Below are positions 1-11,253 of a stretch of 64,000 bases of DNA, in pieces. The DNA lies in the NCBI GenBank assembly GCA_038373885.1, contig JAWZYV010016546.1:124001-188000 (forward strand), written 5' to 3'. The translations under genes were made by a program, and so were the position numbers. Origin of the DNA: Cheiracanthium punctorium (Eukaryota > Arthropoda > Arachnida > Araneae > Cheiracanthiidae). Every line of letters begins with the position of its first letter. The stretch's first letter is position 1. The notes under the pieces are model-generated. The model saw only the letters and a list, made by a program, of their open reading frames with translations, had not been told where the DNA came from and did not search any database.

Positions 1-144
1 GAGCAAGCACAGTTCACTTCCGCGTCTGACCAGAACAATCGAACTCCGAGGACACCCCCCTCCCACACACACATCGTTTTTTTTTTATCCATAGAGTAGT
101 TCATTGTTGAGCCCCGAAAAACGTGCCTGGCTTTACCGACGCCA
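1..144. other. unassigned edge sequence
   Basis: The window edge holds a GC-richer stretch, a C-rich run followed by CA-type dinucleotides and a T run. No open frame or repeat family was recognised. The sequence is cut by the window, so a feature extending leftward cannot be excluded. Confidence 0.4.
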
Positions 145-230
145 TTAAACCAACGGGCGTCCGGTACCGTTCCGAAATCGCCGCAGTTTTTTGGCCATTA
201 GCGTGCGAAGAACGGGTTTCTTCTCTGCTA
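145..230 (+). repeat. left copy of an 86-bp TTAA-bounded direct repeat
   Basis: The 86 bp beginning TTAAACCAACGGGCGTCC recur at 648-733 with only a few differences. Both copies begin and end at TTAA, and the piggyBac-like element 231-651 lies exactly between them. This is seen directly. It may be a tandem duplication that received the element at the internal TTAA, or a product of crossover between two insertions. Confidence 0.85.
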
Positions 231-651
231 TTAATCCTTTGAGGCGCAACCCTTTCCCAATGCTGAAAAAAGGGCAGTCGTTGCCATCGCTCGACTCAAC
301 TACCAGCAAGATGGCGGACGATCGAAACGTTCATCGCGTGCCGTTTCGATCGTCCGCCATCTTGCTGGTAGTTAAGTCGAGCGATGGCAACGGCTGCCCT
401 TTTTTCGGCATTGGGCAATCTATCAGCTGTTCTCGCATTCTTCCATTTTTCAGCAGATGTCAGTGCTGTTAGAAATAATCGTAACCATTTTTTTATGGGA
501 AATGGCGTGCTAAAAAGTAAAGGATTCTCGTGGAGCTATGTCACCCGCAATTATTTTGATAGAATTCAAATCTATTCTTCGTGACTGGCAACAGTCAAAA
601 CGTCAGAGTTTGGTGTTCCCAGAGCGGGATCACTGCGCCTTAAAGGGTTAA
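231..651 (-). mobile_element. piggyBac-like fold-back element, copy 1
   Basis: TTAA is present at both ends. The short-arm end (TTAATCCTTTGAGGCGC) is on the left and the long-arm end (reverse of TTAACCCTTTAACGCGC) on the right. The two arms are inverted copies from the CCCAATGCTG word inward. The central palindrome seen in fuller copies has been lost here, so the arms meet at a GCGTGCCGTTTCGATC junction. TTAA target use and a CCCTTT terminus are typical of piggyBac-type elements. There is no transposase, so it would be non-autonomous. Confidence 0.85.
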
Positions 652-733
652 ACCAACGGGCGTCCCTTACCGTTCCGAAATCACCGCAGTTTTTTGGCCA
701 TTAGCGTGCGAAGAACGGGTTTCTTCTCTGATA
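648..733 (+). repeat. right copy of the 86-bp TTAA-bounded direct repeat
   Basis: This is the second copy of the 145-230 unit, immediately right of the element at 231-651 and followed by another TTAA (734-737). Confidence 0.85.
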
Positions 734-777
734 TTAAGTTTCCTTCCGTTATAACAAACTTGGACGTAGTGATTGGC

Positions 778-1020
778 ATGAATGAATGAAACTATTCGAA
801 TTAATCGATTATTAAATGCGTTCGAGATAATCGATTTCGAATAATCCATTCGAACGCTCGGCTCATAGCATTCGCATAGCGCATGGCATTTGAAATTTTA
901 AACAGAAATCGCGAATGCTACTCGAATTGTGAAATCGCTATACCATTCGAATTTTAAAAATCGCAAATGTTCATTATTCGATTAATCAACTATTGATTCT
1001 ATTCGAATGGCACATCAATT
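778..1020. repeat. ATTCGAAT-rich dispersed repeat
   Basis: AT-rich sequence with many ATTCGAA and ATCGATT words. A similar stretch occurs at about 9530-9810, and the same vocabulary builds the tandem array at 17,273-17,960. No ends or target duplications are visible. It is probably an old repeat family. Confidence 0.55.
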
Positions 1021-1617
1021 GCTTGGACTAATATAACAAACGCGTTACAACTTTTTAGATACTTACTTTATAGAATACTGATATAAAAAATTTTTCAGGT
1101 CATTGGGAAATATTTATAAATTTAAAATCATTATCATTAGGGGGGGGGGAGTTTCCATAAAGTACGTTAACCTTCTTTTTTCAGTATATTTTTAAACAAC
1201 CTCTCCCCCATGCCAATTTGTCACAAGACCTGATACCCACTCCGCCTATCTTCGTAATGTAACGTAACATCCTTAATCATCACTTTTATAAAAGCCTTAC
1301 TCAGGTTTTACTCGCTCATTGTGTTTAAAAAAAGTAGAAAAAAGAAGAAAGAAAGAATGAGCGATAATCCGTGATGCGCATCGATTATAAAACGTTTTCT
1401 AACACACTTGCCTTTTTTGGTGACTGTGGCGGGGTGAACAATTTTGGCGATGTATGCCTAATAGAGCTGGGCTGCCAATCTAAAGGACTTATTACCCAAC
1501 TTCAGAGAAATATGATTGCATTTAGAGCTTGTATAATACCGTATTAGCCCAAATATAATGCGATCCCGAAATTATTCATCAAGATAATTAGAAAAATTCT
1601 GTATTTAGACCTCCAAT
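1021..1617. other. no recognisable feature
   Basis: AT-rich sequence with a run of G near 1141-1150. No supported gene, inverted repeat or known repeat was seen. Confidence 0.4.
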
Positions 1618-2061
1618 TTAATCCTTTAACGCGCAGTGTTCCCGCTCTGCGAACACCAAACTCTGACGTTTCGACTGTTGCCAGTCACGAGGAATAGATT
1701 TGATTTCTATAAAAATAGTTGCGGGTGACATAGCCCACGAGAATACTTTACTTTTTAGCACGTTCATTTCCCGTAAAAAAATGGTCACGATTATTTTTAA
1801 GAGCACTGACATCTGCTGAAAAATGGAAGAATGCGAGAACAGATAGATAGATTGTCCAATGCTGAAAAAAGGGCAGCCGTTGCCATCGCTCGACATAACT
1901 ACCAGCAATGGCACAGCCAGCTGTCGTCATAAAAGGTCTCTAGATCTGTGGCACGCGATGAACGTTTCGATCGTCCGCCATCTTGCTGGTAGTTATGTCG
2001 AGCGATGGCAACGGCTGCCCTTTTTTCAGCATTGGGAAAGGGTTGCGCCTCAAAGGGTTAA
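1618..2061 (+). mobile_element. piggyBac-like fold-back element, copy 2
   Basis: TTAA at both ends, with the long-arm end on the left (TTAATCCTTTAACGCGCAG) and the short-arm end on the right (AAAGGGTTAA). The subterminal hairpin GTGTTCCC/CGAACAC is present near the left end with one mismatch. Part of the left inner arm is deleted near the centre, so the palindrome is asymmetric. Confidence 0.85.
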
Positions 2062-2145
2062 CAGGAGTCAGGTTTTTACCGGGAAATGATCAGTCAAAAA
2101 GCATCGCGTTACATTCAGGCCAATCCGCGCGGTACATCACAAATT

Positions 2146-2316
2146 AATTAAAAAATACCAACGTTTGGTTATTTTTTTATTAATTTCTTTTTCAACTAAT
2201 TTAGCGACTTTTGCCTCAGAAAATTCGGCAACACTGAATTTTCTGAGGCAAAAGTCGCTAAATTAGTTGAAAAAGAAACAAATTTAAAAAATACCAAAAG
2301 TTGGTATTTTTTAATT
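2146..2316. repeat. 171-bp inverted repeat with a perfect 43-bp hairpin
   Basis: Positions 2184-2226 and 2236-2278 are perfect reverse complements around a 9-nt loop. A further outer pair, 2146-2162 with 2300-2316, is a perfect 17-bp match (AATTAAAAAATACCAAC and its complement). The segments between the inner and outer arms are diverged. It resembles a miniature inverted-repeat element, or a long hairpin if transcribed. No clear target duplication was identified. Confidence 0.8.
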
Positions 2317-2761
2317 CGGGATCTTTCTAACACTTCACAACACAACAGAAACCGTTGGTATGCATCAAGATCTCGATGAGTTACCCTAACCTATCTATCT
2401 AGAGCTGTGTTTGCTACATTGTAAATATTTTTATCTCACTCTGACATACTTTTTATCTTTTAATCGCCCTGAAATCCCCAAGTTTTAAAGTGGATCTGTG
2501 TGGCATCGGACAAAGCCCTCTTCCGCAGACGATTTCGCAACTTTTATTCCGCCGTAAATAACAGCGAGATCAAACGTCTGGGAAGAGGGCGTTCACCCCC
2601 CTCCTTCAAGGGTCGCTCAAAAGCACGTTGTTCTCAGGCAGTATTATTTACAAATTATCGCTGTTTTTTTTTATTAGAGTTGGTGTTTTAAAGTAGGTAA
2701 CAATTTCACAATCTATACCATGAGTTAAACCCTATTTAAGAAAAACTCATGTTTGAGGCTC
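2317..2761. other. GC-richer island without assigned function
   Basis: The part around 2495-2645 is GC-richer than its surroundings and has a short open frame (2500-2691) that matches no family I recognise. The rest is AT-rich. I do not support a gene here. Confidence 0.35.
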
Positions 2762-3264
2762 TTAACCCTTTGAGGCGCTACCCTTTTCCAATGCTGTAAA
2801 AAGGGCAGCCGTTGCCATCGCTCGACTTAACTACCAGCAAGATTGACGACATATGTAAAATTATGTCGCTTTTTTATGTCTGACAGCTGGCTGTGCGCAC
2901 ACAGCCAGCTGTCGTCAAAAAAAGGGTCTCTAGATCTGTGGCACGCGATGAACGTTTCGATCGTCCGCCATCTTGCTGGTAGTTAAGTCGAGCGATGGCA
3001 ACGGCTGCCCTTTTTTCAGCATTGGGCAATCTGTCGAGCTGTTCTCGCATTCTTCCATTTTCCAGCAGATGTCAGTGCTGTTAAAAGTAATCGTGACCAT
3101 TTTTTTACGGGAAATGCCGTGCTAAAAAGTAAAGGATTCTCGTGGAGCTATGTCACCCGCAACTATTTTCTACAGAAATCAAATCTATTCTTCGTGACTG
3201 GCAACAGTCAAAACTTCAGAGTTTGGTGTTCCCAGAGCGGGAACACTGCGCGTTTAACGGTTAA
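2762..3264 (-). mobile_element. piggyBac-like fold-back element, copy 3
   Basis: TTAA at both ends, short arm left and long arm right. In the left arm the usual GATGGCGGACGATCG segment is replaced by about 45 bp of unrelated AT-rich sequence before the central GCTGGCTGTGC palindrome. The right arm is complete and includes a degenerate subterminal hairpin. Confidence 0.85.
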
Positions 3265-3750
3265 CACAAAGCATCCGCGTTTAATGATATACCTTAATGT
3301 TAAATCAATTCTTTTACTTCTCAGTGTGCCCCTGCCAATACGCCCGAGTTACCCTGATATCTTTTATTTTATTTTTCTTTTTTTTTATAAGAATATTTGA
3401 GAAAGAATAACAAGATATTTCTCGATTTCTTCTGCTTGGAACCATCTCCGGCTTCGTCTATACTCCATAGAAAATGGAAAGGGAAAAGAAAAACACTACA
3501 TACACACATTTATAGATGTATATAAAAGAAAAATCCTTCCAATTGACGATGCGGTCGCCATGGCAACCCGGTCAAATCGATCCTCATACCTGTCTCCGAG
3601 GATCTGTTTCCCAGACGCTAAAACGAAACAAATAAAAATAAAAGTAAACAGAAACACCGTGAAAGAGCAGAGACACTTTCAACGTTGTATAACTTCGGTT
3701 CGGGGGAGCTCTGGAGACAATGCGATTTTTGCCGAAACGACTTTGAATTT
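3265..3750. other. unassigned spacer with a GC-richer part
   Basis: AT-rich sequence followed by a GC-richer part at about 3540-3730. Short open frames overlap it on both strands but run into the neighbouring transposon, so they are not taken as genes. Confidence 0.35.
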
Positions 3751-4267
3751 TTAACCTTTGAGTCGCAACCCTTTCCCAATGCTGAAAAAAGGGCAGCCGT
3801 TGCCATCGCTCGACTTAACTACCATCAAGATGGCGGACCATCGAAACGTTCATTGCGTGCCACAGATCTAGAGACCCTTTTTTGACGACAGCTGGCTGTG
3901 CTCGCGCACAGCCAGCTGCGTCAAAAAAGGGTCTCTAGATCTGTGGCACGCAATGAACGTTTCGATGGTCCGCCATCTTGATGGTAGTTAAGTCGAGCGA
4001 TGGCAACGGCTGCCCTTTTTTCAGCATTGGGCAATCTATCCAGCTGTTTCCGCATTCTTCCATTTTTCAGCAGATGTCAGTGCTGTTAAAAATAATCGTG
4101 ACCATTTTTTACGAGAAATGACGTACTAAAAAGTAAATAATTCTCGTGGAGCTATGTCACCCGCGACTATTTTTATAGAAATCAAATCTATTCTTCGTGA
4201 CTGGCAACAGTCAAAACGTCAGAGTTGGGTGTTCCCAGAGTGGGATCACTGCGTGTTAAAGGGTTAA
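3751..4267 (-). mobile_element. piggyBac-like fold-back element, copy 4 (near full length)
   Basis: A 517-bp copy with TTAA at both ends and an almost complete palindrome. The short arm runs from 3751 to the centre near 3903, and the long arm continues to 4267. Both inner arms carry the YY1/Pho-like word AAGATGGCGGAC in slightly mutated form. The centre is GACAGCTGGCTGTGC followed by its inverse. This copy and those at 48,191 and 51,994 best show the family's full structure. Confidence 0.9.
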
Positions 4268-4421
4268 AAAAAAGATACATGTGTTGCGGGTTGTAGTCCC
4301 GGTAAAATATCGTTTTAAGACGTGTGTAGCCAGTTGCTGGGGATGATTTATTTTATTTATTTTATTAATGACTAAGTCATTTTATTGAAAATTGTTGAAC
4401 CCCTTTATTGAAAATTGTTCG

Positions 4422-5093
4422 AAAAAAGCGACATAATTTTACATATGTTTAAATACTATTAGTTCACAACAACTTTAATCTATTGTTACAATATTTCGTA
4501 AGCTGTAAAATAGGCATCACATGTATTTTTTTACATATATTTAAATACTATTAGTTCACAACAGCTTTAATCTACTGTTACAATATTTCGTAAGCTGTAG
4601 AATATGCATCCCATGTATTTTTCTATAAATAGGTTACAATCATAAAAATTTCAACATAGGGTTATCAGGCAAAATACACGAAAGATGAGAGATAAAATGA
4701 TATAGTCAATTAATATCGTTTTAATAGGGCAATAATGAAACTTAAAAATTAGGGGGTTCAGGGTGTGTCCCCCCCGACGGGGCTCGAACAGCCGAGTTAT
4801 GTGTCCCAAAAATGCGCCATAATTTTACATATATTTAAATACTATTAGTTCACGACAGCTTAAATCTATTGTTACAACATTTCGTAAGCTGTAGAATAGG
4901 CGTCACATTTCTATATTTTTCTATAAATAGGTTGCAATCCTAAAAATTTCAACATAGGGTTACCAGGCGAAATACACGAAAGATGAGAGATAAAATGACA
5001 TAGTCAATTAATATCGTTTTAATATGGCAATAATGAAACTAAAAAATTGGGGGGTTAAGGGGGGTCCCCCTGACGAGGCTCGAACAGTCGAGT
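4422..5093 (+). repeat. dispersed repeat family F, tandem partial copies
   Basis: Three successive copies, the first truncated, share the block beginning CATAATTTTACATATATTTA and ending with the GAGGCTCGAACAG word. Restarts are near 4531 and 4797. A further copy is at 19,555-19,867. The 3' end contains G and C runs and a GCTCGAAC word, but I could not define terminal repeats. It is an unclassified interspersed repeat. Confidence 0.75.
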
Positions 5094-5490
5094 TTATTAA
5101 TTAATTAATTTATTTTTAACCAGTGATGGTTAAAGGCACGGGATTTTCGTTTTTACGAATCAGATGCGAATTCATTCAAAATTTTCGTATAAATATCAAA
5201 TAGATGAGAAATGTAAGCAATTTCTGAATAGATGCAAATTGCGAATAAATGCCAGTTTTTTATTTTTATTTTATAAGAAAGAAGAAAGAAAAAAATTACG
5301 CTACGTTTGAAAATATTCTTTCAAACGTAAACTCAAGATTGAAATAATTTTCATGCCTCAGCTGTGACCGAAAGTAATGAAATTAATTAACGAATTAGAA
5401 GATTAAAGTTTACACGTTTGCTCAATATTTGTGGAACAAATTAGAAGGCTTGAAAGTAATTCTTGAACAGCGAAGTCATGGGATTTGTAT
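5094..5490. other. no recognisable feature
   Basis: AT-rich sequence with TTAATTAATT words near the start. No gene or repeat structure was supported. Confidence 0.4.
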
Positions 5491-5646
5491 TTAACCCTTT
5501 GAGGGGCAACCCTTTCCCAATGCTGAAAAAAGGGGCAGCCGTTGACATCGCTCGACTTAACTACCAGCAAGATGGCGGACGATCGAAACGTTCATCGCGT
5601 GATCCACAGATCTAGAGACTCTTTTTTGACGACAGCTGGCTGTGCC
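5491..5646 (-). mobile_element. piggyBac-like element, half copy (short arm only)
   Basis: Begins at TTAACCCTTTGAGGGGC and runs to the central palindrome (GACAGCTGGCTGTGCC), then stops. The long arm is absent. The break is at the palindrome centre, which suggests deletion or hairpin-driven breakage there. Confidence 0.8.
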
Positions 5647-6060
5647 AGAAAAAATCGTCAAAATATTTTCCCCTCAGAAAAGTCGCAGTCACGGATTTGA
5701 CCTTCATTTATGTCTATAAAAATATTACTATTTAAAAAAAAATGTCTCTTTTTTTGTGCAACTGACGAAAAGATTATTTAATATACTGCAGATAATCTGG
5801 AAATATTTGGTAAATTCGTAATTTTATTGTAATCCAGTGATGTTTCAGCATTAGAGTGTATAATATTACGTTGTAGATTTCCTCGCGTAATAGTTACACC
5901 TAGACTGTTACCATGAAAAATTGGGGGGAAAAAAAGTGCGATTATTACGCGGGTAAACGCGGCAGTTTTCTTAAAGTACAATTTTAAAAAACGAGAGAGA
6001 TCAACAATCATGACTCCACTCAGTAAATCTAACAAAATTACGCCATTTCAACACTCTAGA
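5647..6060. other. no recognisable feature
   Basis: AT-rich sequence with short overlapping open frames that have no recognisable domain. Confidence 0.4.
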
Positions 6061-6095
6061 TAAATAAAATAAAATAAAATAAAATAAAATAAAAT
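6061..6095. repeat. (AAAAT)n microsatellite
   Basis: About seven uninterrupted 5-bp units. Confidence 0.95.
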
Positions 6096-6609
6096 CCTAC
6101 GCTTCAATTTTAGCCTCTCTTAATAGCCTCCACGTGGGATTTCACCAGAGGGGGGCCCCTTTCCAAATCAAGGACATCCTCTTTAAAGATCCTTCAACCC
6201 GGGTATAATGAGACACTGAAAGAATGTAAGGGCCCCTGACGCGAGGGCCCTGAGATAAGAGAGAGGGGAAGAGGGCCTCTCTTTTTCTAGAACTTTCTGT
6301 CTGTGAGAACATCTCCAGGCAAGATGTCGTGATTTTCACTTTCCTTTTAGATTGTTTTCTTAATTTGCGCTTTCTTTTATTTTTTTTTTTCTCTTTTGTG
6401 TGTGTTCGTGTATATTTGAAGCATTAGAAGTTCACGAGGTTATTCTATAAATGAGGTAACGCGTGTGTGTTTTCAGCTGTTTTTGGACGCTTGCTAATTT
6501 TTTTTGAAAAATTTGCCTAGGTTTTTTGGCATAAGCATAGGGAGGGGGAATGCATACCGAATTTAAGAGTTGAAAATGGAAATCTCCGATAACTTTTCAA
6601 ACGAATGCT
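6096..6609. other. GC-richer island and AT-rich flank
   Basis: About 6120-6310 is GC-richer, with CACGTG-like and GGGCCC words. A 65-codon open frame on the minus strand (6142-6339) has no recognisable domain. No gene is supported. Confidence 0.35.
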
Positions 6610-6612
6610 TTA

Positions 6613-7358
6613 AGGGGTCAGGTACCTTTGAGCGTTGAAAATCTCCACGAAAGTTGATCATAATTGCATTTGCAATAGCTCTACAAGTAACAATACTGCA
6701 AACTTGCATTTTTTACCAGTTATTTAGAAAGCGTTCATGAACCTTTTACAGCTCTTGGAATAGTTCTACATATTAAATTAAATTTTGTATAACTAAAAGT
6801 ATTCGAGCTCTTTTTTGCGTATTTACAGTCTTGCGCACAGCATTTCGTAAAATATATATAGCAAAGTAACTTAAAAATTTCAAGACATAAAGAAAAATAT
6901 CCTTAAATTAAAATGACGAAAAAGAATTTGGTTGGGATGCATGTAACGTTATAATTTGTGCATTTATTTGCATAATTATGCAAATGATAGTTATAAAAAT
7001 TGCAATTATTCTTTTTTTAAAAGGAAAGAAGAGTCCCAGCAAAATTATTTTTCGTCATTTTAATAGTAAGCTATTTTTCTATGTCTATAACAGTTTTTAA
7101 ATTAATGTGATACATATATTTTCTGAAATGCTGCGCGCAAGACTGCAAATAAGCAAAAAATAAGCGCGAACACTTTTAGTTATACAAAATTTAATTTAAT
7201 ATGTAGAACTATTCCAAGAGCTGTAAAAGGTTCCTAAAAGCTTTCTAAATAACTGGTAAAAATTGCAAGTTTACAAAATTGTTACTTGTAGAGCTATGGC
7301 AAATGTATTTTCGTCAATTTTCGTGGATATTTTCAACACTCAAAGGTACCTGACCCCT
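6613..7358. mobile_element. PIF/Harbinger-like fold-back miniature element, 746 bp
   Basis: The terminal inverted repeat AGGGGTCAGGTACC begins at 6613, and its reverse complement ends at 7358. The 3-bp TTA at 6610-6612 and 7359-7361 would be the target duplication. The arms are complementary over almost their whole length, for example AAATGACGAAAAAGAATTT near 6910 against AAATTATTTTTCGTCATTT near 7044. A 3-bp TWA duplication is characteristic of PIF/Harbinger elements, so I class it there by inference. It carries no coding sequence. Confidence 0.75.
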
Positions 7359-7361
7359 TTA

Positions 7362-8067
7362 AATCGAAAGATTTTGAAGCACGGGAAAATGTTTTGATGA
7401 ATTTACCAAGATTTTGTTGGTTCAAGGAAGTTTGGTTGGCGCTATTTCAACCGAATAATTTTCTTGGTTCACAACAAAAATTTTTGTTAAAGTAACAAAA
7501 TATTTTGTTGAATTAAGAAAAATTTTGTTAATTCAGCAAAAGAAAAAAAAAAAAAAAAAAAAAAATCTTGGAAATAGAGTCGACCAAAACTTTGATGAAT
7601 CAAGAAAACATTTTTTAAAAATTAATCTGTGGTTTTTGATGAAATATTAATTTTCATCAAATTTGCCAAAGTTGTTCATTGAAGGAGCCATAAATGTCAT
7701 GCGACTCATTGGTTTTAAATTCAGAATTTATTTACTTATTTATTTATTTTTAAAGCCTGACCCGTAGAAAATTTACCGTAAAAATTAGATATCTATTGAT
7801 GCATATTTATTTTGTTTCATTTTGTTGAAAGCTTTTCTGTTAAGCCGCAGTTTCTAATTCATCAAAGTCTTCTCCACAAGTCTTTTTATATGACTTGTGG
7901 AGAAACATTCTTGAATTTTAGGGGACACTGATTGCTGTTGGTTTGCTAAAAGGGGCTTAACTCCATAACCCTCTCTCCCGTCAAAGTCACGTGCTAAGCT
8001 TTCTCCCTTTGTTTCTGGTGCCCGTTATATTTTCGAGCAAAGGTGTTCAAATGTGATGCTCCAGAAA
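7362..8067. other. AT-rich spacer
   Basis: Contains repeated AAAATTTTTGTT-like words, a poly-A run near 7541-7565, and a short palindrome with the word GACTTGTGGAGAA near 7875-7905. No gene is supported. Confidence 0.4.
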
Positions 8068-8075
8068 GATCAGAG

Positions 8076-8234
8076 CAGGGGCGTAGCCCGGTGGGGGGGG
8101 AGGATATATCCCCCCCCCGAAATTTTTGGATTAGTGGTCACAAGATTAATGCCGTGCAGAAATTCCATCTATTTATGCACATATAAGTTCATATCCCCCC
8201 CCTCCCCCGAAAAATTTTCCTGCCTACGCGCCTG
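8076..8234 (+). mobile_element. hAT miniature element (GGGGCGTAGCC family), copy 1
   Basis: The terminal inverted repeat is CAGGGGCGTAGCC, matched by GCCTACGCGCCTG at the other end. It is flanked by perfect 8-bp duplications GATCAGAG (8068-8075 and 8235-8242), the hallmark of hAT transposition. The 159-bp interior is rich in G and C runs and non-coding. Confidence 0.9.
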
Positions 8235-8257
8235 GATCAGAGCATTACAATACCTAC

Positions 8258-8905
8258 GCACGGATTTTTCTTTATATATCATTTTACACAACAGATGACA
8301 ATACCAGAATATTTTTACTTAATTAGGATATGGTTTATTTTTAAATAGATGATAATTGTACTCAAATACGTGTATCTGTAATATGCATTGTGCAATATTA
8401 GCTCAATTTTTTTCACTTATGTTCAAAGAAAAATTTTACAAATATTTATGGAGTAAGTTTAATAAATTTTTCCTTTACTTTCTTAAAACGTACAATTTTA
8501 ATGATTCTCTGTTTACTACAAAACATGCATCTAGTCACCATAACCCTGAATGTAGGCTTGGAATGTAGGCTGAAAAATCCTGGATGCACGGATTTTTTTT
8601 TTAAATCTTATTTTACACAACAAATGACAATACCAGAATATTTTTACTTAATTAGGAGATAGTTTATTTTTAAATAGATGGTAATTGTACTCAAATACGT
8701 GTATCTGTGATATGCATTGTGCAATATTAGCTCACTTTTTCACTTATATTCAAAGAAAAACTTTCACAAATATTTAAAGGAGTAAGTTTAATAAAAATTT
8801 TCCTTCAGTGGCTTAAAACATGCATTTTTAATGATTCCCTGTTTACTAGAAAACACACACTCACTGGCAATAACCCTGAATGTTGGCTTTTCCTTGAAAT
8901 TTAAT
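8258..8905 (+). repeat. tandem duplication of a roughly 328-bp unit
   Basis: Unit 1 (8258-8585) and unit 2 (8586 to about 8905) both begin GCACGGATTTTT and stay co-linear, including ATTTTTACTTAATTAGGA and CTCAAATACGTGTATCTG. There are scattered differences. No coding capacity is recognised. Confidence 0.85.
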
Positions 8906-8952
8906 TTTTTTTTTCCCTTTCGCTCTAAAAAACTGCCCAGAACCTTAAAATG

Positions 8953-8986
8953 AATATATATGTATCTATATATATATATATATATT
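8953..8986. repeat. (TA)n microsatellite
   Basis: Interrupted TA repeat. Confidence 0.9.
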
Positions 8987-9000
8987 GTACATTCACTCAT

Positions 9001-9520
9001 TTTTATATAATTTTCTGGAATAAAAAATGGGCTTTTTTTATGGACGTTTTCTTTGAAAATAATACGACCGTTACGGGGTTAATGTCCACAAGTTAAGGCA
9101 AGCACTTCATTCATCTTGTCTAAACTAACATGGTGTTTTCTCAGTCTAATATGCGGTTCTGAAGAAGGCTCTAGGCCCGACATCCTACAGACGCAGTCAC
9201 ACTGGATACTGTTGCCATGGTTACTGACGAATCGATTTTGCAGTGTATAACTGTGGATTCAGGGATGTTGCAGACATAAATGGGTATGTATGCAGTGGGG
9301 GTAGAAATAAGATCGGTTTTCTTTGGAGCTCGTGGAAAAAGACAAATATAATACAGCATCCCACGGAAAAGAGAGTCGACTAGACCTGAAGCCAGACGAA
9401 AATCAATTTCGGAGTCGGGAAAAGATTTTTAGTAGCGGGAAAGTGGCAACATGGTTGTTGGTGTAGCGGTTGTGTGTTGCAGTATGTATATAGTCTGCCA
9501 CAAGGTATATGGCAAAGAGG
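9001..9520. other. GC-richer island without assigned function
   Basis: About 9060-9500 has more balanced base composition and short open frames on the minus strand (9171-9359) with no recognised domain. It could be an unrecognised exon or regulatory island. Nothing stronger can be said. Confidence 0.3.
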
Positions 9521-9529
9521 GGCGTAAAT

Positions 9530-9812
9530 GAAACTGTTCGATTTAATCTATTATTAAGTTAGTTCGAATTTAATTGATTTTAAAATACCCATTTGAACGC
9601 TCATCACGTAGCAAATTCAAATAACAAATGGTATTCGAAATTTTGTATATTATTCAATACTATTCAAAGAAAATTGAGAATAGTATTTGAATACTAACGT
9701 ATAAACTAAATAGCACAAACAGTATTCACTATTCGTTGACTCCTATTCGAATGACTTTTTCAGAATTCATTTATTATTCGACTAATCGATTATTATACTT
9801 CTATTCAAATAG
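9530..9812. repeat. ATTCGAAT-rich dispersed repeat, second copy
   Basis: Shares vocabulary and order with 778-1020: an ATGAAACT start, then TTCGAATTTAATTGATT, CCCATTTGAACGCTC, and later ATTCGACTAATCGATTATT. Confidence 0.6.
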
Positions 9813-9828
9813 TAGAAATAGATAATGC

Positions 9829-10127
9829 ACGCTTAACATTGCTCAAAACATTGCTCGAAAAAGAGCGTTCTCTGTATAATGCTTCTTCTGAGATTAAAAA
9901 TTCTTAAAAAAAAGAGCAAAATAATATCTTAAATTATTGCTCTAAAAGGAGCGTTTCCTATAAAACGATCCTTTTAATATTAAAAAGTAATCAAAAAGGA
10001 GCAAAATTCGCTCCATATTTCGTTCCGCTCAGTGATCGAAAACGCTCCTAAAGGAAAAATGCACTTTCAAGTACGGAAAGGAGCAAAAATTCGCTCCGAC
10101 TGATCGAATTTGGCTCGATTGAATTAA
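9829..10127. mobile_element. candidate miniature inverted-repeat element
   Basis: CACGCTTAA on the left is matched by TTAAGCGTG on the right. The interior is rich in GAGCGTTT/GCTCC words that could pair across it. No clean target duplication was found, so assignment to a superfamily is not made. Confidence 0.5.
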
Positions 10128-11245
10128 GCGTGTAGAATTCATCCGAAGGACACTTCACTTAGTAAATGAAGGCTTACATAGTGTACACGCAAGCTAGAAA
10201 AGTAAATTATCTCAAATGCATTGATTATCGAACACTAATAATGTAGTAAAAATCACACCGTTGGACCGATAGACTTGCAGATTAGCACAAAAACGCTTAA
10301 ATTGAGGGGGAGGATGCGTACCTTTAAAATTCTGTGAAATCCTCCCGTTCCTAGATTTTCAACTTCTGAAAATTGCTCTAGAACGCAATTCGTTTGAAAA
10401 AACTTCTCGAAACTATCCAGATTTTGGTATGTATCAAACCTAGATTTTAAAATTAATTTAACAGCTCAAGCGGCAACATTGCTATCTCTATACTACAATA
10501 ATAAAAATAGAATGTGCAGTTAAAACAATTAAAACTTTGTAAAGTATAACACTCATAAAAGCTAATCAATCCATAAAGGTGATTATTATATTGATATGTA
10601 CCTTTTATGTGTGTCATTCTACAGAGACACACATAAATAAAAACACATAAATAAGTTTTAATTGTTACATCTTTACAACACCATGTTCTTTTGAGTGCTT
10701 TTTGTTTGGATGTGAAGTAAATTTTAAGAGGACAAAGGTTACATGTATTGGGTGTAAACCAGAGATATTTTTAATGCCTCTACAAGCGTGTTTCACGCAT
10801 TAATGATCAAAAATATTCCTTAAAATTTCAGTTGAGTGTATTTTCACACTCGGTACTTTTAATAAAATTTAACATATACTCGCTGTTTAAATTGAGCCAC
10901 ATGCCAATGTCGTATTTCATATCAGAGGAAAGCCCTAAATATGTTGAAGTTGGACATGTTCTTTGCTCTTATAATTTCAATTGTGTTATTCAGTCGTGGA
11001 AAATGCACAAGAGGCGACGGAAAGAATTTTAATACATAACAAATGTAGCATAACTAAGATTTTTTGACTTTAAACTACATATTTTTTATCAACTCACTCA
11101 GTTTAGTTTTCTTCCATTGGTACATTTATATAAGCCTGTTTTTATTTTATATTCTTCAAACCTCTAATTTCACTCCTCTAAATTCACTTACTCCTCCAAA
11201 ATGAATCAAGAAGTACTTTCACTGCTTCAAAAAATTCCTGGCAAT
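10128..11245. other. AT-rich spacer
   Basis: No gene or repeat with defined ends. The part at 10,300-10,330 (AGGGGGAGGATGCGTACC) resembles a stretch near 6540. An open frame at 10,832-11,032 has no recognisable domain. Confidence 0.35.
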
Positions 11246-11253
11246 ATCTCTGG

